Positions 5,694-12,688 are shown, numbered from the stretch's first letter. The stretch is 13,336 bases of DNA from Nitrospira sp. (GCA_025363325.1 JANYEF010000136.1:1-13336); one strand, 5' to 3'. The notes: a model not told the origin generated them from the sequence alone. Made by a program: numbers and translations.

Positions 5694-6634
5694 GTAGGAG
5701 CGACGATTTCAGGATGACAAGAGACTGCGAGAGATCCCGTCGGTCGTCATGTCTCGCCCGCGCTGTTGGGGTGTTCGTCGGCCTCGTGTTGATCAGTGCC
5801 GGGACCATCACGCCATCTATCGCCCTTGCAAAGAGCATAGCGGGTCAATCTGCACATGCCCAAACTGTGGTTGTTCCGCACCAGTTTCCTCCTTGGCGAG
5901 TAGCTCCAGCCCATGGCATTCTTCTCAAGGAACTCAATAGTGGGCGTGTGTTGTATGAACACGATGCCGGAAAGCGAATGTCCCCCGCTAGCCTCACGAA
6001 AATTATGTCGGCCCTGGTCATTCTGGAAAGAGGTCAGTTGGATGATCTCGTCACGATTAGTCCCAATGCCGCACGGGCTCACAAGACGCACTTGCGCGTG
6101 AAGGCAGGGCAGGTCTTTAGGCTGGAGGATCTGCTGAAGGCGATGTTGATCATGTCCGCGAACGATGCCTGTCTTGCGGCGGTGGAGCATGTGGGTGGCG
6201 ACGAAGCACAGTTCGTGACTCTCATGAATGACAAGGTTGCGGCCCTCGGCTTGGCCGATACGCATTTCAGTAATGGCTGTGGGTTCGATAACCCGGACCA
6301 TTACTCGACGGCCGAAGATCTCGCCGCTTTGAGCCTCATTGCCCTCGATCAGCCGATCTTCCGTCAGTTGGTCCGTGAAGAACGCGCGATCATCACGCCT
6401 GTCAACAGTCACCATGCGTATGTCTTACACACCACAAACAGGTTGCTGGGACGTATTCCAGGCGTCGAAGGGATCAAGACCGGATTTACCTCCAAAGCCG
6501 GACGATGCCTCATTGCCAAAGTCTCCCAGAACGGGAGCGATCTTCTCCTCGTGATCCTCAATTCCAAGCGTCGCTGGAACACCGCGACGAATCTCATTAC
6601 CTACGGGCTACAGGCTGCTGAAGCTCCGCACTGA
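5690..6634 (+). CDS. D-alanyl-D-alanine carboxypeptidase (S11 family, short DacA-like)
   Basis: A 314-residue low-molecular-weight penicillin-binding protein with all three active-site motifs: SxxK as SLTK (Ser101-Lys104), SxN as SAN (156-158) and KTG (263-265, in GVEGIKTGFTSKAG). A basic N terminus (RDCERSRRS) and a hydrophobic run (about 25-46) form a signal peptide with likely cleavage after ALA47. It would trim the terminal D-Ala from peptidoglycan stem peptides in the periplasm, controlling cross-linking. It ends soon after the catalytic domain, lacking the roughly 100-residue beta domain and amphipathic anchor of E. coli DacA, so it may be soluble. The start at 5690 overlaps the upstream stop; ATG 5714 is an alternative that keeps the signal peptide. 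No symbol is given because dacA, dacD and pbpG-type members cannot be separated here. Confidence 0.92.
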   Translation: MSRSDDFRMTRDCERSRRSSCLARAVGVFVGLVLISAGTITPSIALAKSIAGQSAHAQTVVVPHQFPPWRVAPAHGILLKELNSGRVLYEHDAGKRMSPASLTKIMSALVILERGQLDDLVTISPNAARAHKTHLRVKAGQVFRLEDLLKAMLIMSANDACLAAVEHVGGDEAQFVTLMNDKVAALGLADTHFSNGCGFDNPDHYSTAEDLAALSLIALDQPIFRQLVREERAIITPVNSHHAYVLHTTNRLLGRIPGVEGIKTGFTSKAGRCLIAKVSQNGSDLLLVILNSKRRWNTATNLITYGLQAAEAPH

Positions 6635-6885
6635 ATTCCCCTGGTTGATCAAGGCGACGCGCACGTGGCCAGAGGCGAGAAAGCTGTCGCAGCCTAGTTA
6701 CCCGCAATCTGCTCGTTCGAGTCTTCACGGGAGCTCTGGCGAGGGTCTACAGACTGTATGACGGAGTGTGGGAACTGGGGGAAAGAAACGCGGCGGGAAC
6801 GAATTCAAGCTGGCGACTGGGAAGAAGGATGGAGAGTGTTCTAGATTTTAAGCGCGCATTGGGGCCGAACATCCGGTCCGCATCG

Positions 6886-7419
6886 CTACCGAAGCGGGGA
6901 AAACTCCACGTTTACATCTTTCCCCAGATAGTTGATGACGAACCCCTGTTTATCGTAAGCCAGAATGGCGCCCATCACGTTTTCGTCCCCGTAGTCTTCC
7001 TGTCCCAATAGTTTTCGCACGTCATCAGGGCTTTCGCTGTTCAATACGTTGCGAAAGATGCCGCGAGTCTTATAGGAAAATCGATTGTTGATAAAGATCA
7101 GGTCGATCTTGCCGTCCTGGATGCGCACGCCAGCCATAGGCCCGGTCGGTTTGCGTTGGTCGAGCAAGAAGATAAACAAGGCTTCTTGTTCTACTTTTAC
7201 TCCCGGAATCTTTTCATTCACCAGCGAGTCCAAGGCTTTGGCTTCGGAATCTCCCAACTTGACTCCAAACAATGAAATCTCGGCACTCTTCAAGGCCTTG
7301 GGGTCCATCACATCGTTCTTACTCAATTCGTAGGGCTCACCATACCCAGGGGACGCCCATGCGACGACTCCGGCCATCACCATGCAGGTTAGCGTGACGA
7401 CTCGCAGTAAGTACTTCAT
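6886..7419 (-). CDS. Secreted or periplasmic protein of unknown function, 177 residues
   Basis: The start at 7419 has an AAGGAAG ribosome site; a start 6 codons upstream is less likely. An N-terminal signal peptide (MKYLLRVV then a hydrophobic run to about residue 22) with cleavage near AWA22 or GYG27 sends it out of the cytoplasm. Cys12 is too early to be a lipobox. The mature part has a segment ISLFGVKLGDSEAKALDSL followed by a second half with SPDDVRKLLGQ and LAYDKQGFVINYLG. This 'G.klGdS...a...L' then '..v.k.LG' layout recalls small envelope domains of the SmpA/BamE type, a loose resemblance only. It is monocistronic with a matching promoter upstream, and no clear terminator was seen. Confidence 0.78.
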   Translation of the reverse strand: MKYLLRVVTLTCMVMAGVVAWASPGYGEPYELSKNDVMDPKALKSAEISLFGVKLGDSEAKALDSLVNEKIPGVKVEQEALFIFLLDQRKPTGPMAGVRIQDGKIDLIFINNRFSYKTRGIFRNVLNSESPDDVRKLLGQEDYGDENVMGAILAYDKQGFVINYLGKDVNVEFSPLR

Positions 7420-7506
7420 CGACTCTTCCTTACCCATAGGTTCCGAGAGACGTATGGTGCGTGAGATCTATTGGCGAAATTGGCGAGACCAATGCAGCGT
7501 GTGCGC

Positions 7507-7535
7507 ATTTTATCGAATGGCCTGAGAACTTGCAA
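7507..7535 (-). promoter_or_regulatory. Candidate promoter of the 177-residue secreted protein gene
   Basis: On the - strand TTGCAA (7535-7530), a 17-nt spacer and TAAAAT (7512-7507) make a good sigma-70 type match. The start would fall near 7500, giving a leader of about 80 nt. Confidence 0.5.
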
Positions 7536-7590
7536 GGAACGGCTGAATGCGCGATTGGAGTGGGTATTCCCTCGCTCTTATCCAGTCGTC

Positions 7591-7614
7591 ACAGTCTGCG
7601 GTGACTGTTTTTTT
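7591..7614 (+). terminator. Orphan terminator-like hairpin with T-run
   Basis: ACAGTC (7591-7596) pairs with GACTGT (7603-7608) around TGCGGT, and a run of seven T follows (7608-7614). The stem is short and only half GC. No + strand gene ends just upstream, the nearest being the carboxypeptidase nearly 1 kb away, so it may end an unseen small RNA, be a relic, or be chance. Confidence 0.35.
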
Positions 7615-7634
7615 GACGGGCGAGGAGGCGAGTC

Positions 7635-7799
7635 ATGGCCGTTCAACAGAGGGTGCCGTCCCTCGCGGCAATACTTTGGTATCGATTACCCCGGTAGGCC
7701 AACCCCACCGAATGGCTCGGAACAGGATCGTACAAGTCGATCATCTGCAACCCAGATCAGGGCTATCACATTGACATCGGCGGCGGGTTCGTTCGCTAA
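7635..7799 (+). pseudogene. Possible small gene interrupted by TAG
   Basis: An excellent ribosome site (GGAGG, 7624-7628) lies 6 nt before ATG 7635. The frame reads MAVQQRVPSLAAILWYRLPR, meets TAG at 7695-7697, and continues in the same frame for 33 codons (including NPTEWLGTGSYKSIICN and GYHIDIGGGFVR) to TAA at 7797. The text after the TAG looks protein-like, suggesting a 54-codon gene with one nonsense change, most simply CAG or TGG to TAG. Alternatives are a real 20-residue peptide, chance, or stop readthrough. No family is recognised. Confidence 0.3.
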
Positions 7800-7890
7800 G
7801 AAGGGAGGGATCATATGACGAAGCATCTGTGATTGAGGCTGTGAGCGACCATGAAGCGATCTGTCCCCACTCGTTTCTATACGGAAGAGG

Positions 7891-8184
7891 CTAGATGGTG
7901 TGATGGGTGGTGATGAGGAGGGCTCCGAGGTGCCGGAGCCGTTGAAAGTAGGGTCGACAACCATCATCAAGCTCGTCGGTCAGGTTATCCAGGTCGGCGA
8001 CACAATCTTCGACGATCCCGAGCCGCTGGGGATCAAGCCCCTCAGGACTATCGAGGAAATACACCACGCATCCGCTGATCACCGTGTCGAGTGTCATCAG
8101 CGGCCCCTCTTGCTGGCTTCCTACTTGAGGCCATCGCTCCTCCTTGTGGGCTTCCCAGAGGGACAGCACGGCATCCCGATCCAT
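7891..8184 (-). CDS. Small acidic hypothetical protein, 97 residues
   Basis: Not recognised. The ATG at 8184 is chosen over the longer frame (to 8232) because AGGAG lies 9 nt upstream. The product begins MDRDAVLSLWEAHKEERWP, has a hydrophobic stretch too short and interrupted for a clear membrane helix (TLDTVISGCVVYFLDS), then a strongly acidic helix-like section (VEDCVADLDNLTDELDD) and a basic end (QRLRHLGALLI). Cytoplasmic location is most likely. It follows the broken membrane-protein gene by about 90 nt on the same strand. A + strand frame across 7900-8244 is taken as its shadow, since it lacks a ribosome site and reads as a repetitive antisense product. Confidence 0.6.
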   Translation of the reverse strand: MDRDAVLSLWEAHKEERWPQVGSQQEGPLMTLDTVISGCVVYFLDSPEGLDPQRLGIVEDCVADLDNLTDELDDGCRPYFQRLRHLGALLITTHHTI

Positions 8185-8271
8185 TCTGCATGTCTCCTGC
8201 GATTCCGCGTAACTCAGCTCCGACCGATCCACCCTAGCGCATGAAGTAACAGGATCGCAAGCGCACAGTGA

Positions 8272-8601
8272 TCAAGCTCCCGAGCTGGTAGGTGACGTCT
8301 CTCGGCCGACACACCAATCGATGACCGGCCCACGCCACGAGTGTATTCCAATCGACAGGAATCCCCCTTTGGCGATCATGCTTTCCGTCGTCACCATCCA
8401 GAGCCATTGGTAGGGCAGTTCCTGCACGGCGAAGATCAAGAAGACGCCTCCGATGATCGGGAGAAGCTCCCACCGCAATATCGCAGGGGGCTGCTACACC
8501 AACTTGCGGGCCCGTGTGATGAGGTAGCGGGGAGCCACCAGGAGGCCGATACCGTCGGCCAGTCAAATCCCGGCGAGTGCGGCCAACGCATAGCCCTTCA
8601 A
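8272..8601 (-). pseudogene. Decayed small membrane-protein gene with two in-frame stops
   Basis: One frame gives a coherent membrane-protein reading through two stop codons: KGYALAALAGI, TGA (8565-8563), LADGIGLLVAPRYLITRARK, LV, TAG (8496-8494), QPPAILRWELLPIIGGVFLI, then FAVQELPYQWLWMVT and GGFLSIGIHSWRGP to TGA at 8272. Two hydrophobic helices with a basic loop between them are clear. Restoring the stops to Trp and Gln would make a protein of about 110 residues. The helix-basic loop-helix plan loosely recalls small DUF2065/YjeT-type proteins, a weak comparison. A TTG at 8478 could still express the C-terminal 68 residues. The longer competing frame (8234-8638) is Arg/Pro/His-rich and not protein-like. 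Confidence 0.5.
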
Positions 8602-8650
8602 ACGAGAGCCCCCGACAGTACACGATCCCCGCCCTCATGATGTGTGGAGG

Positions 8651-9907
8651 TCACGGGTAGAGTCCGCGATGGAGATGAGCTTGGGCGACTTTATCGATCC
8701 CGCTCATCAAGGCGGCCATACGCATGGAAGTTTTTTTGGAGAGGGAAAACTGTAATGTCCGTTGGAAGGCGGAGGTCAGAATGTCTTGCAATCGCTCTTG
8801 AATGTCAGTAGCTTTCCAGAAAAATCGCTGCACATCCTGCACCCACTCGAAATAGGACACGATAACGCCACCGGAGTTGGCCAGGATGTCAGGAATGATA
8901 AATATACCCTGGTCTTGAAGAATGCGATCGGCATCAAGGGTTGTCGGACCGTTCGCCCCTTCGGCGAGAATCCGGCAGCGCAGTTTCGCGGCATTGCGTT
9001 CGGTAATCACCTCGGATAGCGCGGCTGGGACCAGCACGGTACAGTCGAGTTGGAGCAATTCGTCGTTGGAGAGCCAGTCTCCCAGCTTGGTGTCACGGAG
9101 GGTTTGGCCCCTGGTTTTGTAGCGTGTGAGAAGCTCTGGAATGTCCAAACCGCTTGAATTATGGATGCCTCCGTTCACGTCACTCACTGCGATGACACGT
9201 GCGCCAGACTCCTGCATGATGCGAGCGGTATGGGATCCCACGTTGCCGAACCCCTGGATGGCCACGGTTGTGTTCCGAATGTCGAGCTTGAGGTGACGAA
9301 GTGCTTCCATAGTGACGTAGACCACTCCGCGGCCGGTGGCCTCCTCACGTCCGAGGCTCCCTCCGATTGATAAGGGCTTGCCTGTGACGACGCCTGGCAC
9401 CGAATACCCCACCTGCTGACTGTATGTGTCCATGATCCAGGCCATCACCTGGGCGTCTGTGCCGACGTCAGGGGCAGGCACGTCTTTTTCCGGCCCGATC
9501 AGCGGGAAGATTTCCGCTGTATAGCGCCTGGTCAATCGCTCTAATTCTGGCCGCGATAACTGTTTTGGGGCGATCGCCACGCCACCCTTGGCTCCACCAT
9601 AGGGTAGGTCGGCTAACGCGCATTTCCAGGTCATCCACATGGCGAGTGCTGCAACCTCCCCAAGATTCACATCCGGATGATAACGAATGCCGCCTTTTGT
9701 GGGGCCGCGGGAAGAATCGTGCTGCACACGATAGCCGGTATAGACCTCGACCCGGCCGTCATCCATTCGAATAGGCACGCTGACGATCAGCGAACGCTCA
9801 GGAAGTTTCAGCCGCTCACGTAAATTGTGATCAAGCTCCATGGCCTCGGCTGCTTGATCGAACTGCGCAACCGCCAGTCGGAACGTCGGTGTGTCGAGTT
9901 CGTGCAT
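8651..9907 (-). CDS. gdhA: Glutamate dehydrogenase
   Basis: A 418-residue enzyme of the hexameric 45-kDa class, interconverting glutamate with 2-oxoglutarate and ammonia (NAD or NADP linked). The N-terminal substrate domain holds GPTKGGIRYHP (Lys71), MTWKCA (Lys95), the catalytic lysine in PYGGAKGGV (Lys107) and the catalytic aspartate in PAPDVGT (Asp147). The Rossmann domain has GFGNVG (219-224) and the downstream acidic AVSDVNGG, which leans towards NAD use but does not settle it. AAGGA 8 nt upstream supports the start. It begins 15 nt after the lipB stop, so it is probably the last gene of the PDZ-lipB-gdh transcript. The symbol is generic; rocG or gudB-type names are possible. Confidence 0.95.
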   Translation of the reverse strand: MHELDTPTFRLAVAQFDQAAEAMELDHNLRERLKLPERSLIVSVPIRMDDGRVEVYTGYRVQHDSSRGPTKGGIRYHPDVNLGEVAALAMWMTWKCALADLPYGGAKGGVAIAPKQLSRPELERLTRRYTAEIFPLIGPEKDVPAPDVGTDAQVMAWIMDTYSQQVGYSVPGVVTGKPLSIGGSLGREEATGRGVVYVTMEALRHLKLDIRNTTVAIQGFGNVGSHTARIMQESGARVIAVSDVNGGIHNSSGLDIPELLTRYKTRGQTLRDTKLGDWLSNDELLQLDCTVLVPAALSEVITERNAAKLRCRILAEGANGPTTLDADRILQDQGIFIIPDILANSGGVIVSYFEWVQDVQRFFWKATDIQERLQDILTSAFQRTLQFSLSKKTSMRMAALMSGIDKVAQAHLHRGLYP

Positions 9908-9922
9908 TGGATATTCCTTTTA

Positions 9923-10729
9923 TTAGGGTTGCAGCAGGGACGTCGATGTGAGGTGGTGGTTATGGTCTTCCTGCCTCATAACGTCGGGCGGGAGACTCAT
10001 CCATTGAATGTTGAATGTTCGCGCGAATTCCTGCGCCACCTGTTGCGCGACGACTGAAGACGACACGGCGGACTGCCGGACCTCGGCCATGGATGTGATG
10101 TGGCACTGTGCCAGGCCGCAGGGCATGATATGGGAAAAAGAGGATAGGTCCAGATCGACGTTAAGCGCAAATCCGTGAATCGTGACCCCATGATCGATCC
10201 GGACGCCGATCGCGGCAATCTTCGCATCAGCATGATTCCAGCGCACCCAGACGCCAGGTTTCTTCTCGAGACGATAGCCTTCAATCCCCCATCGCGAGAG
10301 TGTATGGATCAAGACCTCCTCCAACTTTCGTACGTACTGTTTCGGTCCTGAGCAATAATGTGACAGCTTGAGGATGGGATAGCCCACGACCTGTCCAGGT
10401 CCATGGTAAGTAATCGAGCCGCCACGATCTACGGACTGGAGGCTGGCGCCTGTCCGTCGGAGGACCTCTTCCCCGCAGTCCCAATGTGCTGGTTGGGTGG
10501 TACGGCCCAGGGTATAGACTGGCAAGTGCTCAAGGAGCAGCAATACATCCCCTTGTCTTTCTGCAATCCGTTCTCTCTGTAGCTGTTTCTGAATGGTCCA
10601 TGCCTCGGCATAAGGGATCGGTTGCGAAAACTGGACGAGTGTACCCACTTGTAGGATAGGCGTCGGGAGAGGCTCTCTCCCCTGTCCTGGGAAATCGCGA
10701 CCCGTGTGTGATCCATCTGCGTGACTCAT
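9923..10729 (-). CDS. lipB: Octanoyl-[acyl carrier protein]:protein transferase LipB
   Basis: A 268-residue LipB, which moves octanoate from acyl carrier protein to lipoyl domains (E2 subunits, GcvH) as the first step of lipoate synthesis in the cytoplasm. The family signature RGGSITYHGPGQ is at 102-113, the Lys of the active-site pair is in AKIAAIGVR (Lys170), and the nucleophilic Cys is in MPCGL (Cys204). The ATG at 10729 is chosen because it overlaps the stop of the PDZ gene as ATGA, implying translational coupling, and because the longer frame to 10843 would extend into that gene. The N-terminal 25 residues are longer than in E. coli LipB. No lipA is visible nearby. Confidence 0.94.
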   Translation of the reverse strand: MSHADGSHTGRDFPGQGREPLPTPILQVGTLVQFSQPIPYAEAWTIQKQLQRERIAERQGDVLLLLEHLPVYTLGRTTQPAHWDCGEEVLRRTGASLQSVDRGGSITYHGPGQVVGYPILKLSHYCSGPKQYVRKLEEVLIHTLSRWGIEGYRLEKKPGVWVRWNHADAKIAAIGVRIDHGVTIHGFALNVDLDLSSFSHIMPCGLAQCHITSMAEVRQSAVSSSVVAQQVAQEFARTFNIQWMSLPPDVMRQEDHNHHLTSTSLLQP

Positions 10730-11208
10730 GGAACAGCTATTGGTTGCGATGGTTTCTGAAATGCGATCGTGGACTGGGCGTTCTTTCTCTGAATAGTCAG
10801 TTGCAGGGTCGGCTGGTATCCGGATTGTCGGAGGGAGTGCCAAAAGGCTTCGAGATTGTAATTCCGATGTTGGTCAACGGTGGTAATGATGTCGCAATTC
10901 TGGAGGCCTCCGACGGCGGCTAGACCTCCCGGCGCGACATTGAGAGTCAGGGCACCGTGGTCGCCTTCCAGCCCGAAACTGGCCATGATGCTCGCGGTGA
11001 TGGTGAGAGGCGTGAATCCGAGATCGGGACGGAGGACTGACCCGTGGACCGACAAAGATTTTTCGTGGGAGGGGAGCGACCCAATCGGCGGTTCAGCGTA
11101 GGCGATTAGTCCGTCAAGTGCCAAGGCGATGACAACAAGGAGAAGGAATGGAATTGTGAAGAAGCGAAAGAGGAGGGAACTGGTCTTTGTTGTACGCACT
11201 GTCGTCAT
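10726..11208 (-). CDS. Membrane-anchored or secreted PDZ-domain protein, 160 residues
   Basis: The start at ATG 11208 is chosen over a TTG at 11247; it gives a basic tail, then a hydrophobic helix (about 12-31) ending near AYA38, either a cleaved signal or an anchor. The C-terminal 70 residues form a PDZ domain: APGGLAAVGGLQNCDIITTV (carboxylate loop and strand), then the NLEAFWHSLRQSG helix and LQLTIQRKNAQ strand. No protease, kinase or other catalytic domain is present, so it probably binds peptide tails or acts as an adaptor in the envelope. It begins about 70 nt after the sigma factor's terminator and overlaps lipB by ATGA. Its link to lipoylation is not evident. Confidence 0.8.
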   Translation of the reverse strand: MTTVRTTKTSSLLFRFFTIPFLLLVVIALALDGLIAYAEPPIGSLPSHEKSLSVHGSVLRPDLGFTPLTITASIMASFGLEGDHGALTLNVAPGGLAAVGGLQNCDIITTVDQHRNYNLEAFWHSLRQSGYQPTLQLTIQRKNAQSTIAFQKPSQPIAVP

Positions 11209-11277
11209 GGGGCCCCGTCTACTCGAGTCGGCCTCATTGTCGCACAAGTGCTCTCAGGGTGAAAGCCGTAGAACAGA

Positions 11278-11306
11278 AAAGGGGCGAGACCGATCCTCGC
11301 CCCTTT
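11278..11306 (-). terminator. Rho-independent terminator of the sigma factor gene
   Basis: A perfect 11-bp stem, AAAGGGGCGAG (11278-11288) with CTCGCCCCTTT (11296-11306) and a 7-nt loop. On the - strand the stem is followed by TCTGTTCT, giving a U-rich end. It lies 20 nt beyond the sigma factor stop and before the PDZ gene, so the PDZ-lipB-gdh group probably has its own promoter or depends on readthrough. Confidence 0.8.
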
Positions 11307-11326
11307 CTGCTTCCTGAGTCTGTGGT

Positions 11327-12583
11327 TTACTGGATGGCGGCAAACATTTCTTTGATCTCCGGGGTCTTCAGTTTCTTGAGCGCCTTCGCTTCGATCTGGC
11401 GAATCCGTTCCCTCGTCACTGAGAGGCTTTGCCCCACCTGCTCCAGCGTGCAGGACTGATCGTGGCCGATACCGAAGCGCAGCCGGATGACGGTTTGCTC
11501 TCGGGGCGTGAGCGTGCCGAGAATGCGCTCGAGCTGATGCGACATTTCCGTCCGGTGCACATGGGCATCGGGTGGGACGGCTTGCAGGTCTGGGAGCAGC
11601 TCTCCGAATTCTGTGCTTCCATCGCCCACCGGCTTCTCCAGGGCGACCGGCTCTTGAAACGCCTGCATGGTTTCGTGGAGTCGCTCCGGTCTCATTCGTA
11701 GCACATCCGCCACTTCTTCGAGTCGAGCCGGACGGCCCAGCTGTTGCCCGAGTCGTCTGGTCACGCGGAGGATGCGATGCGAGGCTTCAGTCTGGTGAAC
11801 CGGAATGCGAATGGTTCGCGATTGATCCGCCAGCGCGCGCGTGATGCCTTGACGAATCCACCAGGTTGCATAGGTGCTGAACTTGAACCCTTTGCGGTAT
11901 TGATAGCGCTCGGCCGCTTTCATCAAGCCGATATTTCCTTCTTGCACGAGATCCAGCAACGTCAGGCCACGACCCGTGTAATGTTTTGCGATATCCACGA
12001 CGAGGCGCAGGTTGCAGCGCACCAATTCGTCCTTTGCCCGTTCGAGCACGATTCGAGCGGAGCGGAGGGTGGCCAGCTCTTCCTTGAGCTGTTTAGCGAT
12101 GGTCACCGGAAGCTTCTGCTGCCCCGTCCCCTGCTTGATCATATCGGTGAGACTCTGCTCGGCCTTATCGATCGCGGTGGCTGAGAGTCCGCTCAAACCT
12201 CTGACCATCTGGAGTGTCTGGTGCACCTCGAGCGCAGAGTCCGAACGCTTGAGCCGGGGGAAGACTCGTATGGCTTGTCGTAAGGCCTTCCGAATGGTGC
12301 TCGTTCCGGAATCGATCTTCTTCGCCAGCTCGACTTCTTCTTCTCTGGTCAATAGAGCGCGTTCGCCGAATGAGCGAAAGTAGAGTGACTCCAACATGAA
12401 CGGGCCGCCGCTCACGGCGGTGCGAGTCACCGCCTTCGTCGGCTCCTCAGGTTGTTCTTCTTCGGATGTATCTCGACCGATCACATCCAGGAGATCGCTC
12501 GCCTCGGGATCGTCTGCATCAACGTCCTTTGCAATCGTGGCTAGTTCTTCCGGCTCAGGGGTTGGGAATAGATTCTCTTTCAT
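11327..12583 (-). CDS. Sigma-70 family RNA polymerase sigma factor (RpoD/RpoS-like)
   Basis: A 418-residue factor; the ATG at 12583 has AGGAGGGG 7 nt upstream, better than the start 14 codons earlier. The acidic first 50 residues replace a normal region 1.1. Region 1.2 is recognisable but diverged (about 62-91, LLTREEEVELAKKI). A helical insert (about 95-180) precedes region 2 (187-263), which holds the core-binding DLVQEGNIGLMKAAERY and the -10 reading YATWWIRQGITRALADQSR. Region 3 follows, then region 4 (about 355-405) with the helix-turn-helix VTRERIRQIEAKALKKL. Regions 2 and 4 are primary-type, so promoters like TTGACA/TATAAT are expected. Short length and odd region 1.2 suggest a group 2 (RpoS-type) factor rather than the housekeeping one, an inference. 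No symbol is given because rpoD and rpoS cannot be told apart. Confidence 0.9.
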   Translation of the reverse strand: MKENLFPTPEPEELATIAKDVDADDPEASDLLDVIGRDTSEEEQPEEPTKAVTRTAVSGGPFMLESLYFRSFGERALLTREEEVELAKKIDSGTSTIRKALRQAIRVFPRLKRSDSALEVHQTLQMVRGLSGLSATAIDKAEQSLTDMIKQGTGQQKLPVTIAKQLKEELATLRSARIVLERAKDELVRCNLRLVVDIAKHYTGRGLTLLDLVQEGNIGLMKAAERYQYRKGFKFSTYATWWIRQGITRALADQSRTIRIPVHQTEASHRILRVTRRLGQQLGRPARLEEVADVLRMRPERLHETMQAFQEPVALEKPVGDGSTEFGELLPDLQAVPPDAHVHRTEMSHQLERILGTLTPREQTVIRLRFGIGHDQSCTLEQVGQSLSVTRERIRQIEAKALKKLKTPEIKEMFAAIQ

Positions 12584-12661
12584 GTCGTCGCCCCTCCTCT
12601 GACTATCTGGTGTTGCGCTCCGCATGGTCGTGACCTCAGCAGGCTCGCGTTCTTTTGCACT

Positions 12662-12688
12662 ACTCTATGAGAGACAGCTGTCCGTCAA
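12662..12688 (-). promoter_or_regulatory. Candidate promoter of the sigma factor gene
   Basis: On the - strand TTGACG (12688-12683) and TAGAGT (12667-12662) with a short 15-nt spacer, or TTTGAC with 16 nt. The start would be near 12655, a leader of about 72 nt. The spacer includes the palindrome ACAGCTGT. The short spacing makes it a moderate candidate. Confidence 0.35.

Larger units (their letters stand above)
7420..7890. other. Gene-poor interval
   Basis: Apart from the - strand promoter, an orphan terminator-like hairpin and a broken small frame, no intact gene is supported here. Frames at 7471-7818 and 7547-7774 (+) and 7686-7970 (-) lack good starts and have no recognisable motifs. At 7815 a strong AAGGGAGG site precedes a five-codon frame (MTKHL then stop), too short to call a gene. 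Confidence 0.4.

Noticed and set aside
7471..7818. A 115-codon + strand frame in the gene-poor interval
   Set aside because: It has no ribosome site, starts inside the leader of the divergent gene and shows no motif; a better-started frame overlaps it.
7900..8244. A 114-codon + strand frame opposite the 97-residue protein
   Set aside because: It lacks a ribosome site and its sequence is explained as antisense of a better supported gene.
8234..8638. A 134-codon - strand frame after gdh
   Set aside because: Its product is Arg/Pro/His-rich with no domain. The overlapping frame gives coherent membrane-helix sequence through two stops, so this one is treated as a shadow of the relic.
10730..10843. 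A longer N terminus for LipB
   Set aside because: It would extend 38 residues into the PDZ gene without family similarity, while the ATG at 10729 overlaps the upstream stop as ATGA.
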